Shown: positions 23,158-34,200 of the stretch, piece by piece
How the letters are laid out: each line of letters opens with the position of its first letter
Position numbering within the stretch: position 1 is the first letter of the stretch
Assembly: GCA_944470555.2 (NCBI GenBank)
Contig: OX104134.1
Coordinates: 108,866,701 to 108,930,700 of the forward strand
Length of the DNA stretch: 64,000 nt
Origin: Heterobilharzia americana
Taxonomy: Eukaryota > Platyhelminthes > Trematoda > Strigeidida > Schistosomatidae
Reading direction: 5' to 3'
Position numbers and translations under genes: made by a program
Notes under the pieces: model-generated
Databases searched by the model: none
Seen by the model: only the letters and a program-made list of their open reading frames with translations
Told to the model about the DNA's origin: nothing

Positions 23158-23710
23158 TTGTTTATTCTCTCACACAACTTTGGTATCACTCTTTTTTTAT
23201 CCACTTGTTCTTTGTATACTACTGTGAAGTGAGACAACTTGGAATGATTTGATGCACTAGGTTGATTTTGTCTTTCAGTGAACCAGAAAGAGTAGTAATC
23301 CTCCACAACAATGCGTCATCACAATATGATATGCGTTCACCGCAAGTTTGGTGTCAGTAGACCCAACGTGGGACAATGTCTATCTTTATGCTTGAAGTCA
23401 GCGCTAGTTAGAAACAATTGATTGTTTGAACAAAATTGCAGCAGACGACCACTATTGTTGGTCAGTTGGCATGGAATTCCGTAGGTGTCTATCTTCAGGA
23501 GGCCCCACTCAGCTCTCCTGTCATTGACAAAATTCAGAATGCTTTGCTTTGTATATCAAAATCAACAGCTTTTGATGGAATTCATCATTTGCACCAATCG
23601 AACTAGTCGGTGGGCATGTAGGAAGAGATTAGGAATAGGCGTCATTTGGTCACACGGTCCTCCTCAGTTCTTACGGACCCAATGAGTCGAACAGCATAAA
23701 GACAGCTGTT
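23158..23710 (+). repeat. Unclassified dispersed repeat R, copy 3
   Basis: The longest copy of repeat R, sharing blocks with the copies at 21.5 kb (minus), 22.4 kb and 48.0 kb. Distinct blocks include caacaatgcgtcatcacaat and caagtttggtgtcagtagac, not seen in the shorter copies. I find no protein domain, LTR ends or pol III boxes, so the class is unknown. Confidence 0.65.
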
Positions 23711-24040
23711 GACTGGTATCCAGTCGAGAAGAGCACTTTGTCTTAAGGCTCAGTGATATGCCTACACCGAGGAGTTCAGGATAGTAAGCCATTAGGTATT
23801 CGGATAATAATACAGTGAACTTTCAAGGCCCATCGTACTGGCTAGTTGAGGTCAATTATATAATCACACAACTTCTGTATGTGTCCCGGAATCACAGCAA
23901 ACGTCCATGGATCGAGATTTTAGACTTCTGGCAAGAGATGTCTGTCCTCTGATTCAACATAGGGTTCGGGAGTTGAAAGTCCCAATGTGAAATCGAGAGT
24001 CGCGTTCTGCGAAATTAGGAATCTTGTTTCACTGATATGA

Positions 24041-24943
24041 TTATTATATCATTTGTCCCTTGGGTTCCTAGTAGAACATACGGCTTCAGTAGCACATCCC
24101 CAGTGCACTCAGTTCCCTGCAACCTTTTGAACCTGGCTCCACTACTGCCTACAAGCTCTCATTTCTTCCTGACATGATCTCCTCCATGTCACCCTCGCCT
24201 CGGACGCCCAACTCCTCGTTTCCCATGGGAGTTCCACTCGAGGGCCTGGACTGGCGTGTGATGTCCCCGAATGGTCTTCTCAGTGCATGCCCAATCTATT
24301 TCCACTTCTTTCCACATATTTGCTCAGCGATAGCTTCTTGGTTGGTTCGTTGCCAGAGTTCCTTGTTGCTTATTCTTTCTGGTCATCTGATCTTCAGTAA
24401 CGAGCGTGGGCAGCTGTTGATGAATGTCTGTAGTTTGCTGGGAATCCCTTTCCCAACACGCCAAGTTTCTCAACCATCACATAGAAGCACTGACTGACTT
24501 AGTGTTGAAAATCCATATCTTGTTCCTTATGCTGATTGCAGTAGGTCACCACACTAGTTTCAGGTCAATGAACGCGTCTTGATTTTTCGATTCTGACTTT
24601 GACGTCCTAGTCTGTGCCTGTGCCGCCTGTAGTTAAAACAGTGCTGCCTAGATAGGTGAAGGAGGCTACTTCCTTTAAGTTTCTCCCGTTGATGGTGATT
24701 GGAGCTTGTTGTTGCTGTTGGTTGGGTATCCCCCTCTTCTCGCTGCTCACTGTTTGTTGCATGATCCAGTCCACGACAATCATGAAGATCATGGGTGATA
24801 GTAGACAGCCTCGTCTTACTGCTCCCTTCACTTCAAAAGCATCACTGAGCTTCCCATTGTGAATTACTCGGCATGTGCGTCTTCATATAGTTGTTGAATG
24901 AGGTTGATAAAGGTTTGTGTATTCCATAGTGTTGAAGCAGTTG
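24041..24943 (-). mobile_element. RTE-A copy 3, 5'-truncated
   Basis: About 0.9 kb of the 3' end of the family, from the tail-adjacent cccttgggttcctagtagaac (~24057) to the RT region (ggtttgtgtattccatag), where similarity to the 41-kb copy stops at ~24943. Flanking words tcactgatatga (24029-24040) and tcactggtatga (24944-24955) differ at one base of twelve and look like a target-site duplication, so this is a 5'-truncated insertion. Confidence 0.83.
24174..24940 (-). pseudogene. RTE-A RT C-terminal half, broken
   Basis: The minus strand includes VRRGCLLSPMIFMIVVDWIMQQTV (here split by a stop upstream), then an internal loss after SEKRGI: the stretch holding the FADD box and the following linker is gone and the frame joins directly to PNQQQQQAPITINGRNLKEV. 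Later pieces follow to ~24174 with frameshifts. Non-functional. Confidence 0.75.
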
Positions 24944-25079
24944 TCACTGGTATGAATCATTAATGTCGCAAGTTGAGGTTGAGGGAGTTGTGAGGTTTAA
25001 CACTGGTATTAAGAAATAAAAGCAAAGGAGACAAAGGTAAGGAGAGGTTTCGTTTCATTGAGTAAACTGCTCGAAGCGT

Positions 25080-25530
25080 ATAGAGGGATGGTAATTTCCG
25101 ACTGCCCACATCATGGAAGTTATCTCCGCAAGGTACTTTTTCAGTGACCATGGATACCATCTACTTGGCCTTGCCATATTCTGCATTTTCAGGAGTGAGA
25201 TTTCACTGTGCTAACGGGGATAAGAAAAACCCATACCACCGACTGCAGGATATTGTATGGCAGTTAGTGTGCTGTTTCGTGCTAACTTTTTTGAAACGAT
25301 TTTCCCATAGAGAATGCAACATCATCATGGTACTGCCGGTGGTCCATAAGCAGGAAATACCTCACTGCTATCACATCACGTTCAACCAGTAACACGACTT
25401 TCCCTCCATCAAAGGGTATAAAATATAACGGTAACTGCTTTTGCATCTTACCGCTATCCAACAGACTTTTCTGGCTAGTAGGACTCAGGGAATAAGCTCC
25501 CCAGTCAGTGTAGATCGTTGGGCATTGTAA
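25080..25530 (-). repeat. RTE-B 5'-region fragment
   Basis: Aligns by eye with 54360-54820: cccacatcatggaag / cccacaccgtgaaag, gcaacatcatcatggtactg / gcagcatcagcatggcactg, acctcactgctatcacatc / accttactgctgtcacacc, and aacggtaactgctttt / aacggcaactgctttt, in the same order. At 54 kb this block lies directly upstream of an RTE-B endonuclease on the minus strand, so it is probably the element's 5' part. Confidence 0.62.
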
Positions 25531-25534
25531 TGTC

Positions 25535-25940
25535 AAGACAAACCATCACGTCAAGGTGACAGCTATCAGTTGGGAAGATTGAAGACCATCATGAGCAGAT
25601 GCAAAACAAAAATCTGAAGTTTAATTCATCAGAAGTTCCAACACTTAGTCTTGTGACGTCTGTTCTCAACCAGCGGAAACGGTGCCACGTAAACAACTGC
25701 TTGAAAACAATGCGTTTATAAAGCAGTACTTTAAGATTTTGTAAGACTTCGTATGCTATGATGTTTTAAAATCTTAACGTGATACATATTACCAACTCCG
25801 TGTCATCCATTGATTAACTCAGAGATGTTACAATTGTGAAGGGTGTTTCAATCTTAGTTTGCTGGTCATATTACGAATAGGTTCCATGGAATTCGGTCAG
25901 ACATACGAATACACAACAATGGCACAGGTTAAATCTTCAA
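25535..25940. other. Nothing recognised
   Basis: No coding upstream of the Gypsy fragment; the RT palm expected there in a complete element is absent, so the fragment is 5'-truncated. Confidence 0.5.
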
Positions 25941-25943
25941 TAG

Positions 25944-26978
25944 TTGGTCAATGTAAACGTGTCAATAAACTTCTATCGACGTTTCATACCTAAATGTGCT
26001 GAAGTAGCCCAACCGCTGACAGATTTATTGCAAGGACGAGCCAAAGTGTTTCACATGACCCAAGCGGCCCATGATGCTTTTGACAAACTGAAGCTGGCTC
26101 TAAGTTCTGAAACTCTTCTCTCTCGTCGTGATTCAGAAGCACCACTAGCCATCATGACAGACGCTTCAAATGTTGCGGTAGGCGCAGTACTACAACAGTT
26201 TGTTCACGGTCAGTGGGAACCATTATCTTTCTTCTCGAAACGACTTAATGCTTCTCAATCGCGATACAGTACATTCGGCAGAGAGCTACTGGCGATTTAC
26301 TTGGCTATCAAGCACTTCAGATATATGCTCGAAGGGTACTCATTTATAGTATTCACCGACCATAAGCCACTCACAAAAGCAATTGATGCAAAGCATGACA
26401 ACTACTCGCCCCGAGAAATTCGACATTTAGAATTTATTTCACAATTCACTTCAGATATAAGGTATATCAAAGGCAGCAAAAATGAGGCAGCTGATGCTTT
26501 GTCTCGTATGTACGTAAACGTCTTAGAACGTGACCGTATTGACCTAGCAGAAATGGCAAAGTTGCAGGCCACGGATGAGGACTTGAAACATTTGAAAAAC
26601 AATGTGAACACCTCATTACGTCTTGAAGAAGTGACACTTGATGACTCTGTATCCATCACCTGTGATGTATCCAAGGGTAAACCGCGCCCGTTTGTGCCTT
26701 TATCAATGAGACGATTAGTCTTCTCTAAGATGCATGGCATTTCACATCCTGGTATTCGAGCTACGGTGAAGTTAATTACTGACCGATACGTCTGGCCAAA
26801 GATGAATCGAGATCTTCGACAGTGGTCCAGAGCTTGTTTAGCGTGCCAGCGATCGAAAGTGCAAAGACATATTCTTTCACCTACGGGAAGATTTTCCCAC
26901 CGGATGGCAGATTTGACCATATACACGTTGACATCGTTGGACCACTACCTCCGTCAAATGGTTTTAGCTACATTTTAA
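25944..26978 (+). pseudogene. Gypsy pol part 1: RT thumb, RNase H, integrase zinc finger
   Basis: The frame starts inside the RT C-terminal part (NFYRRFIPKCAEVAQPLTDLL, residues 9-29). RNase H follows, with acidic residues in MTDASN (D73), FGRELLAI (E114), FTDHKPL (D139) and EAADALSR (D184). The integrase zinc-finger region follows, with HGISHPG and CLACQRSK (His/Cys pairs, residues ~264-301). The frame leaves the true reading frame near 26890 within a TTTTCCC run, after which residues no longer match the family. The start at 25944 is only the first codon after truncation, not a natural start. Confidence 0.88.
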
Positions 26979-27862
26979 CATGTGTAGACCGATTCACGAG
27001 ATGGCCAGTGGCAATACCTCTGCAGGATATATCTGCCGAAACAGTAGCGAGAAATATCATCCAACACTGGATTTCTAACTTTGGTGTCCCAAGTGTCATC
27101 ACCACAGATAGAGGTGCGCAGTTCGAGAGTAGTCTATTTCAACAGTTAACTGAACTTCTCGGGATCAAGCGCATAAGAACCACTGCGTACCATCCTGCAT
27201 CCAATGGTATTGTCGAAAGGTTCCATCGACAACTAAAAGCAGCACTGATGGCAGTAAAGACTGATGACAAGTGGAGTGACAAATTACCACTAGTACTCCT
27301 TGGTATACGTTCGAGTGTCAAGCAGGACATTGGCTGCTGTACTGCTGAGTTAGTTTATGGAACTACTTTAAGATTGCCAGGAGAGTATTTTAACCCGGCA
27401 ACAGACGTTCCACCGGACTTGACTAACTATGTACAACAACTACGGCGACACATGAGCACACTTCGACCTCAGTCCCCACGATACCGAGACAACCAAGTTT
27501 ACGTACCTCAGTGCATCTCAAACTGCACTCACGTTTTCGTCCGACACGACGGCGTACGAAAACCCTTACAGCCCCCGTATGAAGGACCTTTCAAGGTAAT
27601 TAGTAAATCAGACAAAGTTGTCACGGTCGAACGCTCGGGTAGACGAGAAACGGTCAGCATTGATAGAGTCAAACCAGCGTTTATGGAACCAGATGTCACG
27701 GATACCAAGTCTGAACCCGCAGTGAAGCAACCGGAAACCACCGTCAAAACAGAAACAACGGCATCGGAATCACCCGATAGTAGTGACGGTAGCAGAACCA
27801 CGAGATCCGGAAGAAGAGTCCGTTGGCCACGACGTTACTTTCAGACAATTTACATTTCATAA
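26822..27862 (+). pseudogene. Gypsy pol part 2: integrase core and C-terminal tail
   Basis: From ~26890 this frame carries the integrase core with all three catalytic residues: HVDIVGP (D37), ITTDRGAQF (D96) and NGIVERFHR (E132), the last two separated by 35 residues as in retroviral-type integrases. A chromodomain is not evident. The tail from ~residue 240 binds to the GPFKVISKSDKVVTVER block seen in many Gypsy integrases and ends in basic RSGRRVRWPRR. The first ~24 codons (26822-26890) are out of frame with the true protein. One frameshift against part 1 is the only break I see after the truncation. Confidence 0.88.
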
Positions 27863-28274
27863 AACCAATTCCCTAGTAACATTATTATCGGTTTTGCTCA
27901 TTACCTTGTTGAAAACATGACCACACGATTTTGTCAGACTTTTCCGCATACACAAAACAGAAATTTTTTCTTCCGGGCACCACGGACTTCTGAATCTCTT
28001 ATTTCTTAACAATGTTCCAGGTAATACGATTTTGGTTGTTAATTTTTTTATCTCCGGATGTATTATTACTTTGGTAAGGTTATTTTAGTGTTTCGAATGT
28101 CATACACTTCATTTTTATGTAAACACTCTTCCAATCAGTTTTCATCCTGATAATAGATATCCTTAACATTCCTCCTATGTTTTTAATATCTTCAAAATGA
28201 ATTTGCCTTTATCATAATATTTTACATAGAACACAGATATTCCCTCTCATATCTGTATTCTGGGGAGGGACTTA

Positions 28275-28522
28275 TGTAGCATTTTATTTCACTGTATTGT
28301 GTTGATGTATGTAACAACTCATTGAAAACTTTTTGTTTAGTTGTACTGAAAAAGACGTTTTGCTCGCTCGTTGACTAATACAACATCCTGGTATATACTT
28401 CACGTTAACTCCTGATATTAACGCTGCCTGACGCAGGTGGATCAGCAGTGTCGGGAATTATAAATAGGCGATAGTGTATCTGGACACGTATATAAAATTT
28501 GGAGTCAGATTTCAGAGCTCGA
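28275..28522 (+). repeat. 3' LTR of Gypsy copy 2
   Basis: About 248 bp beginning TGTAGCATTT after the purine tract ctggggaggga (28260-28270) and ending at the same base as copy 1 (cagagctcga). Boundaries come from the two shared ends; there is no second LTR of this copy to confirm them. Confidence 0.62.
28458..28467 (+). promoter_or_regulatory. TATA-like box in Gypsy LTR
   Basis: TTATAAATAG lies 55 bp before the LTR end, a plausible core promoter for the element transcript, and is conserved in the inverted copy near 8870. Confidence 0.55.
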
Positions 28523-28769
28523 CACATTCACTCCGGCTTCTAAAATATGGTTTCGATATGTTGGCGACAGGTTTAAAGTGTTGAAATCGGAGCACATACA
28601 TGGTTTGTTCATACATATAAATATAGAAGCCAACGCAATCCAATTCACCCATGATTTGGAAAACAGTGAAAGGAGAATTAGCGAATTTTGACACTGATGT
28701 CAACAGAAAACCACTCACATTGAAATAGTTACTAAGACTTCAAATACTCTCACCCCATTTCAGTTCAAG

Positions 28770-29070
28770 CTGCTTTGATAAAGTGTCGAAGTAACAGGGT
28801 CAAAAAGATTACTGGTAAAACAGAAAATCTAAGACAAGAAACCAGACACATTAAAAACATCTTACACACCGATCACCACCCTCCCAAATTAACTGATAAG
28901 TTCCTTAGGAATAGTAAGAAAGACGTAGTCAGTGTCGTTGACATAGGTGTTAGTACTAGTAACAGAAATCTCGGTAATAGTAGCGGCAATATTCTGAAGA
29001 CGGAACTCGAAATATCTGCCGCATTACTTTCAGAGGGAAGCACATCGGAAACACTTCGCAGGAATCTCTA
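28770..29070 (+). pseudogene. Possible Penelope-like RT fragment
   Basis: A 98-codon frame begins IKCRSNRVKKI and contains LRQETRHIKNIL followed by PPKLTDKFLRN. This resembles the segment at 4.2 kb (AKRARSLTNKSGNLNKEMKC...PPKYIRKFS), which lies near the C-terminal end of a Penelope-like RT. Similarity is weak and no catalytic motif is present. It could also be chance. Confidence 0.35.
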
Positions 29071-29079
29071 ATTGGCTGG

Positions 29080-29515
29080 AATCAAAGTGACATTTCAACC
29101 TGCAAAATTCTAGCGTCACACACATCTCCAGAATCAACAGCCTAGGGTTCAACGAGATTCAACATTGATGCTGGCTTCCAAAGTTTAACTGGACCCGCTA
29201 TGCTGGAGGCACACAGTCAACCATCGACGCTATTTAGCATGCTGTCGCGTCACGTTGCACTGCTCGCAGTCAACCCTCTAGCCAATCAGTTGGAACGCGT
29301 CAGTATCTTGGCATGACCTCACTATCATGTTCCTTCTCTGTCTTGTATTCTTGGGTTTGTAATAAATACGAATTATTAGTGATTGGTCTCTATGTCTGTC
29401 AAGTTCGCATCACGACAATCCTTAGAATCCCACTTGGTAACTGGCTTTGCTGGTTTTTAACTCCTATTGAGCCAATTAGGAAGACGGCCTTAGTTCACCA
29501 AATCCCTAGCAACGA
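29080..29515. other. Nothing recognised
   Basis: No supported feature before RTE-A copy 4. Confidence 0.4.
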
Positions 29516-29538
29516 TTGTGAGGTCGAATATTGGTCAA

Positions 29539-31835
29539 TTTTAATTATATTATTATTAGTCCCTTGGGTTCCTAGTGGAACATAGGGCTTCAGTAGCACA
29601 CCTCCAGTGACCTCTGTTCTCTGAGATCGTTTGGACCTGGTCCCACGACAGCCCAGAAGCTCTCATTTCCAAATTACTTCTCGGTCGACGCTGTCAAAGG
29701 CCTTCTCAAAGTCGATGAAGTTGAGGTAGAGAGCTGATTGCCATTCTACGCTCTGTTCTATGATGATACGAAGCGTTGCGATTTGGTCAGCACATGATTT
29801 GTACTTCCTGAAGCCTGCCTGTTCCGGTCGCAGTTTTTAATCCAGTGCATCTTTAAGCCTCTCCAGGATGATGCGGCTTAATATTTTACTTGGGGTGGAC
29901 AGGAGAGTAATTCCGCGCCAGTTCTTGCAAGCACTGAGGTCTCCCTTCTTCGGCAGTTTGACAAGGTAACCCTTCTTCCAATCGTCCGGTACCTTCTCTT
30001 CCTTCCACACCTTCTGCAATAGTGGTGTGAGCATGTCCGCTGTTGTCTCTGCATCTGTTCTCAGTGCTTCTGGCGGGATCCCATCTGGTCCTGCTGCTTT
30101 CCCGCATTTCAGTAGCTTTATGGCGTTCAGGACTTCCATTTTCGTTGGGGGATTTATGTTCACTTGTAATTCAGTGGCTGCAGGTGGTATTTCTGGACGA
30201 AGTGCAGGTGGTGGTGGTGGTGGTCGATTCAAGAGCTTTTTGAAGTGGTCGGCCCATCGTTTCCTCTGTTTCCCTTCTTTTGTAATTAGATTTCCTTCTT
30301 CATCTTTTATTGGTTTCATGTGTGTTGATCTCTTCCCAGACAGCAAGTAACCTGGTTATTTGATACAATGTCGTCAGGTCTCTCTTACCTGCAGCCTGTT
30401 CTGCTTCACTTGCCAGTGTTTCGTAGAAGTGTCTTTTGTCTTTGCGTGCACTCTTCTTCACTTCTTTGTCCAGTGTTTTATACATTGTGCTCAGTTCCTC
30501 TTGTCGTTGAGCATCCTTGCACTGGTTTATCTTCTGCTTCACCATCCTCCTCTCCTCTATCAGCTTCCAGGTATCCGTCGAGATCCATTCCTTGTCTTCT
30601 TTCTTCTTCCTTCCTAATATTGTTGTGCAGATTTCTTTCCACATAGCTTTCAAAGACTTCCAGTGTTCTTCCACACAGGTTTCTTCAGGGATGTCCCTCG
30701 ATGTCTCCATTTTGTCTTGATGGCTGCTTTGAAGATCTCCTTTGTAGTTTCATCCTTCAGTTTCCTAGTGTTGTACTTGAACTGAGGTCTATCACCAGCT
30801 TCCTTGAAGGCTTTTAACTTGATTTGGAAGGTTCCTTGCACTAGATAGTGGTCTGAACCTACATCTGCTCCTCTTCTTGACCTTGTGTTAAGTAGACTGC
30901 GTCTCCATTTTCTTGAGATTGAGATAAAGTCGATTTGATTTTTAGTGTGTCCATCTGGTGAAGTCCATGTCGCTTTGTGGATATCCTTGTGCCTGAACAC
31001 ACTGCCTCCAATCACCAAATCGTTGAATGCACAGAATTCTGCAAACAATTCTCCATTCTCATTCATTTCACCTAGCGCCTCTCGACCCATGGTTAGTTCT
31101 CTTCCCGTGTTGTCCCCTCCAAGTTTGGCATTCATGTCGCCCATTAGAATTTTGATATCGCCAACTGACGTCTTGTCCAGTGTTGATTGAAGTTGTCTGT
31201 AGAATTCCTCCTTTTTCTCTTGCTCTGCATTATTTGTAGGTGCATAACATTGTATAATTGTGACCTTTCTTCCTTTTGAGTTGAATCCATCTTGCTGTCA
31301 TGATCCTGATGCTGGAGGAGATTGGTTCCCACTGCATGAGAGCCTTCGATGCTCTTGAGGACATCATGATAGCCACTTCATAACTCAGTGTGCTCGTGGT
31401 TGGCGTCTGGGTGACCGGAGTAGATTATTGATTCTCCAGTTGACAGTTTGGAGAGTCCACTCCCATTCCATCTGCTTTCGCAAATCCCAAGCACTTCGAT
31501 GTTATACCTTCTCATCTCCTTTGCAATCTGGGCTGCCTTACTGGGTTCAAACATCGTGCGGACATTCCATGTCCCCACGTTTACTTTCGCTTTCATCGAG
31601 AGAAGACACATCGGCCAATTGGCTTCCCGAAGGCTTTCACCAACTGGCGTCATTTCGCCTCTCCGATTCCAGCGGGGAATAAGTTTGTTTTCATTTTTTG
31701 TATTTTGTTTGTGCTTTGAAGTTTGTTTAGCGGTTAGATTTGTTTTACGGGGTAGGGTTGCTAGCCGTATGCCCAACCTTCCCTCTTTACCCGGGCTTAG
31801 GACCGGCTAGCAACTAGTAAACTAGTTAACCAGGC
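29539..31835 (-). mobile_element. RTE-A copy 4, young, RT core deleted
   Basis: Almost identical to the 41-kb copy over both arms, so it is recent. Flanks gaggtcgaatattggtcaa (29520-29538) and gaggttgaatattggtcaa (31836-31854) match at 18 of 19 bases and mark the insertion, though the first bases may belong to the element 5' end. A 943-bp segment present at 41192-42134 is missing; the joint at 29666-29670 is the 5-bp word tttcc, which occurs at both deletion edges in the 41-kb copy. Confidence 0.92.
29837..31776 (-). pseudogene. RTE-A endonuclease, linker and RT start; RT catalytic part absent
   Basis: In order on the minus strand: endonuclease N-terminal part (31776-31378, NVGTWNVRTM and ICESRWNG), the endonuclease rest (31144-30650, MGDMNAKLGG, GSDHYLVQG) and linker (30710-30300). 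Then comes the RT start (30346-29837, KAAGPDGIPPEALR, LLSTPSKILSRIIL). The frame is broken at 31378 (HTEL then stop), near 31290 and near 30710. Past 29837 only the EKAFDSVDRE region of the palm remains before the deletion joint at 29666, so the FADD box and everything to the C terminus except the last codons are lost. Here the (CCA)n proline run near 30215 keeps the frame open, unlike in the 41-kb copy. Confidence 0.88.
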
Positions 31836-31884
31836 GAGGTTGAATATTGGTCAAAGTGGTAGACAAATGTTTGCTAGCTGACAG

Positions 31885-32115
31885 GATAAGGGTTTTAGGA
31901 AAACGCTAGCCATATCTATGCATGTGACTATACGCGATCACACAGTACGATGGGATAGGTTTAAAATCCCTAAAACTAACATAACAGGGTGGTGGAAGAG
32001 ATTGATAAGTGAATCTTTGTTTATCAAATCGACACTTAAGACAGGCAATTGGAATGACTCAGCACATATTCCAGACATCTAGAAAGTCATAGTACCCAGA
32101 TCACAAAGGCAGCGA
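31885..32115 (+). pseudogene. Penelope-like GIY-YIG endonuclease, C-terminal remains
   Basis: A plus-strand frame reads HVTIRDHTVRWDRFKIPKT, then GWWKRLISESLFIKSTLKTG and NWNDSAHIPDI before a stop. The order H...H.v.W...kI, R..ES.fI, N......P is typical of the C-terminal half of GIY-YIG domains at the end of Penelope-like proteins. It follows directly after the 5' end of RTE-A copy 4. A following segment reads MTVDNKSCPNVIQ, similar to MDNKSCPKRYP at 54.85 kb. Confidence 0.55.
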
Positions 32116-32299
32116 GGAAATTAGAACCATATAAACGTTTCAAAATTGTGCAGTTATCTTGAAATGACTGTGGATAATAAATCATGTCCAAACGTAATCC
32201 AGTAAACAAGGGTGTTACACTGTGTGATGAACCTAGTGAATCAATTAAGATGGAATGATTATCTGCTTTCAGTTTCATATTTCTCTCAATGAATCATCC

Positions 32300-33845
32300 A
32301 GAACATCGGTTTCCAACCAAAATGTTTCCAAGAAAAATAAGTTGGTTGTCTGGAGTACCTTTCACCTGCTTACTAACAGGCTTTTACATCTTATCAGACA
32401 TCTTATACCTCCACTATTAAGATTCTGATCTCCCGTTACATTCATCATTTCCTTAAACCACATCACATCATCCAACTTAGCGACATAATACTGCTGTGGT
32501 CTAGATATGTCTTCTTATTGCCACTTTAAACGCTACGTAAATTTCTCTCCAACCATCTGATTTATGACCAAAAATAAATTTTGCCGCAAGATATTTTATG
32601 AAATAATCTGTTTTGTTGTCACGTAAGCATGACATTTGTATGCGACTGTACAACTTGAGAATAATTTCTCTGAAACCAGAGGCTCTTTTAGCTGAATGCA
32701 TTCTGTTCAATGAGATTTTCTGTTTCTTAAAATGTTTTCATAGACGCTACGCGCACTCCAGGGTTGTTAGAAATTTCTGGCACACTTCTTAGCCTTCAGA
32801 AGTTTAGTCGGATTACGAAGGTCCATCGATGAAAATCCGGAACTTCGACGGAAGACCTATGATCTTTTCTGGGGCACTTTTTCTCACTCTGAAATTCTTC
32901 CAAAGTTTATAAATTGAAGTACTTGTCAGCTAGGTAGCACTAGCAGCCTGAGATAATTGCAGCAAACGAAATGTAACTTTCATCATTTTAGATTGTTTCA
33001 CAGAACGACAAGTATTTAGACGTGATCGCGTCAAGATAACCGTTTAGTGCTTGGGCAGGAAACTCAAAAGATATTCAGTTCACCATTCCTATAGAAGACC
33101 GTCATATAGGCCATTATATTCGCTTCGGTTCCTTTCAGTAATTTGTTCAGTTACTTACAATCCAAAATCTGAGCTTCGTAGTCTTATTGTCGGAAGTGAT
33201 TACTTCTCCATGTTTACTTAGTCCAAGACACGTTCAAGTTCAAACCACTACTCACACCGAATTTCCAACTGTCCGTTATGTATGCAGCTAAGCCATAATC
33301 TCTTCAGCGGTAATCTGTGAGAATGGAAGGTTGTGGCCATATTATAAGGGGGAAATCAACACCTGTGCTAACCACCAACTTGGTCACTTCTTATTGGATA
33401 GCAGCGTACGTTCACAACTGTCTAATATCTCACTGCGTCTGCAATCATTATTCTGGGACTTTCTTTTAATTTCTTTCATCTCGATGAATTGGGGTATTGT
33501 TTATTCACTCCACCGTATCCCACAGTTCTATGAAATTCCTATAAGCCATATGACCTGACTCATGTGAAAAATATTACGAAAATGGTGACGGCAGGCTATA
33601 TAGTGAATTTGCAATGAAAACAAACTTTGGAAGATGTCATCTGACAAGCTGATATTTAATGTGCAAACTACACAATGCGACCTATTGCAAATCTTGTTTT
33701 CCCGAGTAAAAACACGACGTACTTCCAGATTACAAAGCATCGAAGATTCCCTTCCAATCAGTGCGCTTTCTGAAGCCTTCGAGACCAAAGGGTTTACACA
33801 GAAATAAACAGTTTCCTCCATGCTTCAGCTTGTCCCGTACGACAC
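32300..33845. other. AT-rich stretch, nothing recognised
   Basis: Open frames up to 97 codons (33528-33821, minus) show no motif I can support. Confidence 0.4.
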
Positions 33846-34200
33846 TGTTACTACAGGGATACTTCGTAACCCAGGGTAAGGCCCGCTTTACATAGATGCT
33901 GTAGTAACTTTTTCGCCTGGCAGACTGGCGTCAAGAATCCTGGTGGATCTCACAAGGATTTTGCAGCTGACAAAATACCCCGCCTACTTGTAGTCATGTT
34001 GGCATGTTAACCTCACAGACAAATGTGTCATTTCTGGCATCACAGGATAAACCTAAATTGCGTTCTATGAGTAGTTTCTCTACATCGATTCCTTGTACCG
34101 CCGATCTTCGTTCACTCAGGAGTATTTACTCCACAATCCGTAAACAGCCGGCTCATCTGTTCAGTAAAAAACGTCCCACGCCGGTAATACGTCGCAAGCA

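Larger units (their letters stand above)
25944..28522 (+). mobile_element. Gypsy-type (Ty3) LTR retrotransposon, 3' half (copy 2)
   Basis: RT thumb, RNase H, integrase and a 3' LTR in that order (RNase H before integrase), the order of Ty3/Gypsy elements. Gag, protease, RT fingers/palm and the 5' LTR are missing. Schistosomes carry several Gypsy elements (Boudicca, Saci-2, Saci-3); I cannot say which this is. The last 1.4 kb is repeated in reverse at 8.8-10.2 kb. Confidence 0.9.

Noticed and set aside
26402..26926. 174-codon open frame opposite Gypsy pol
   Set aside because: Antisense shadow of the RNase H-integrase frame; no motif of its own.
28274..28522. Complete Gypsy element with two LTRs
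   Set aside because: No matching LTR or gag/protease sequence is found upstream of 25944.
30027..30350. Long open frames on the plus strand opposite RTE-A copies (also 42.5-43.1 and 43.9-44.3 kb)
   Set aside because: They are antisense images of the RTE-A coding strand and recur identically in each young copy.
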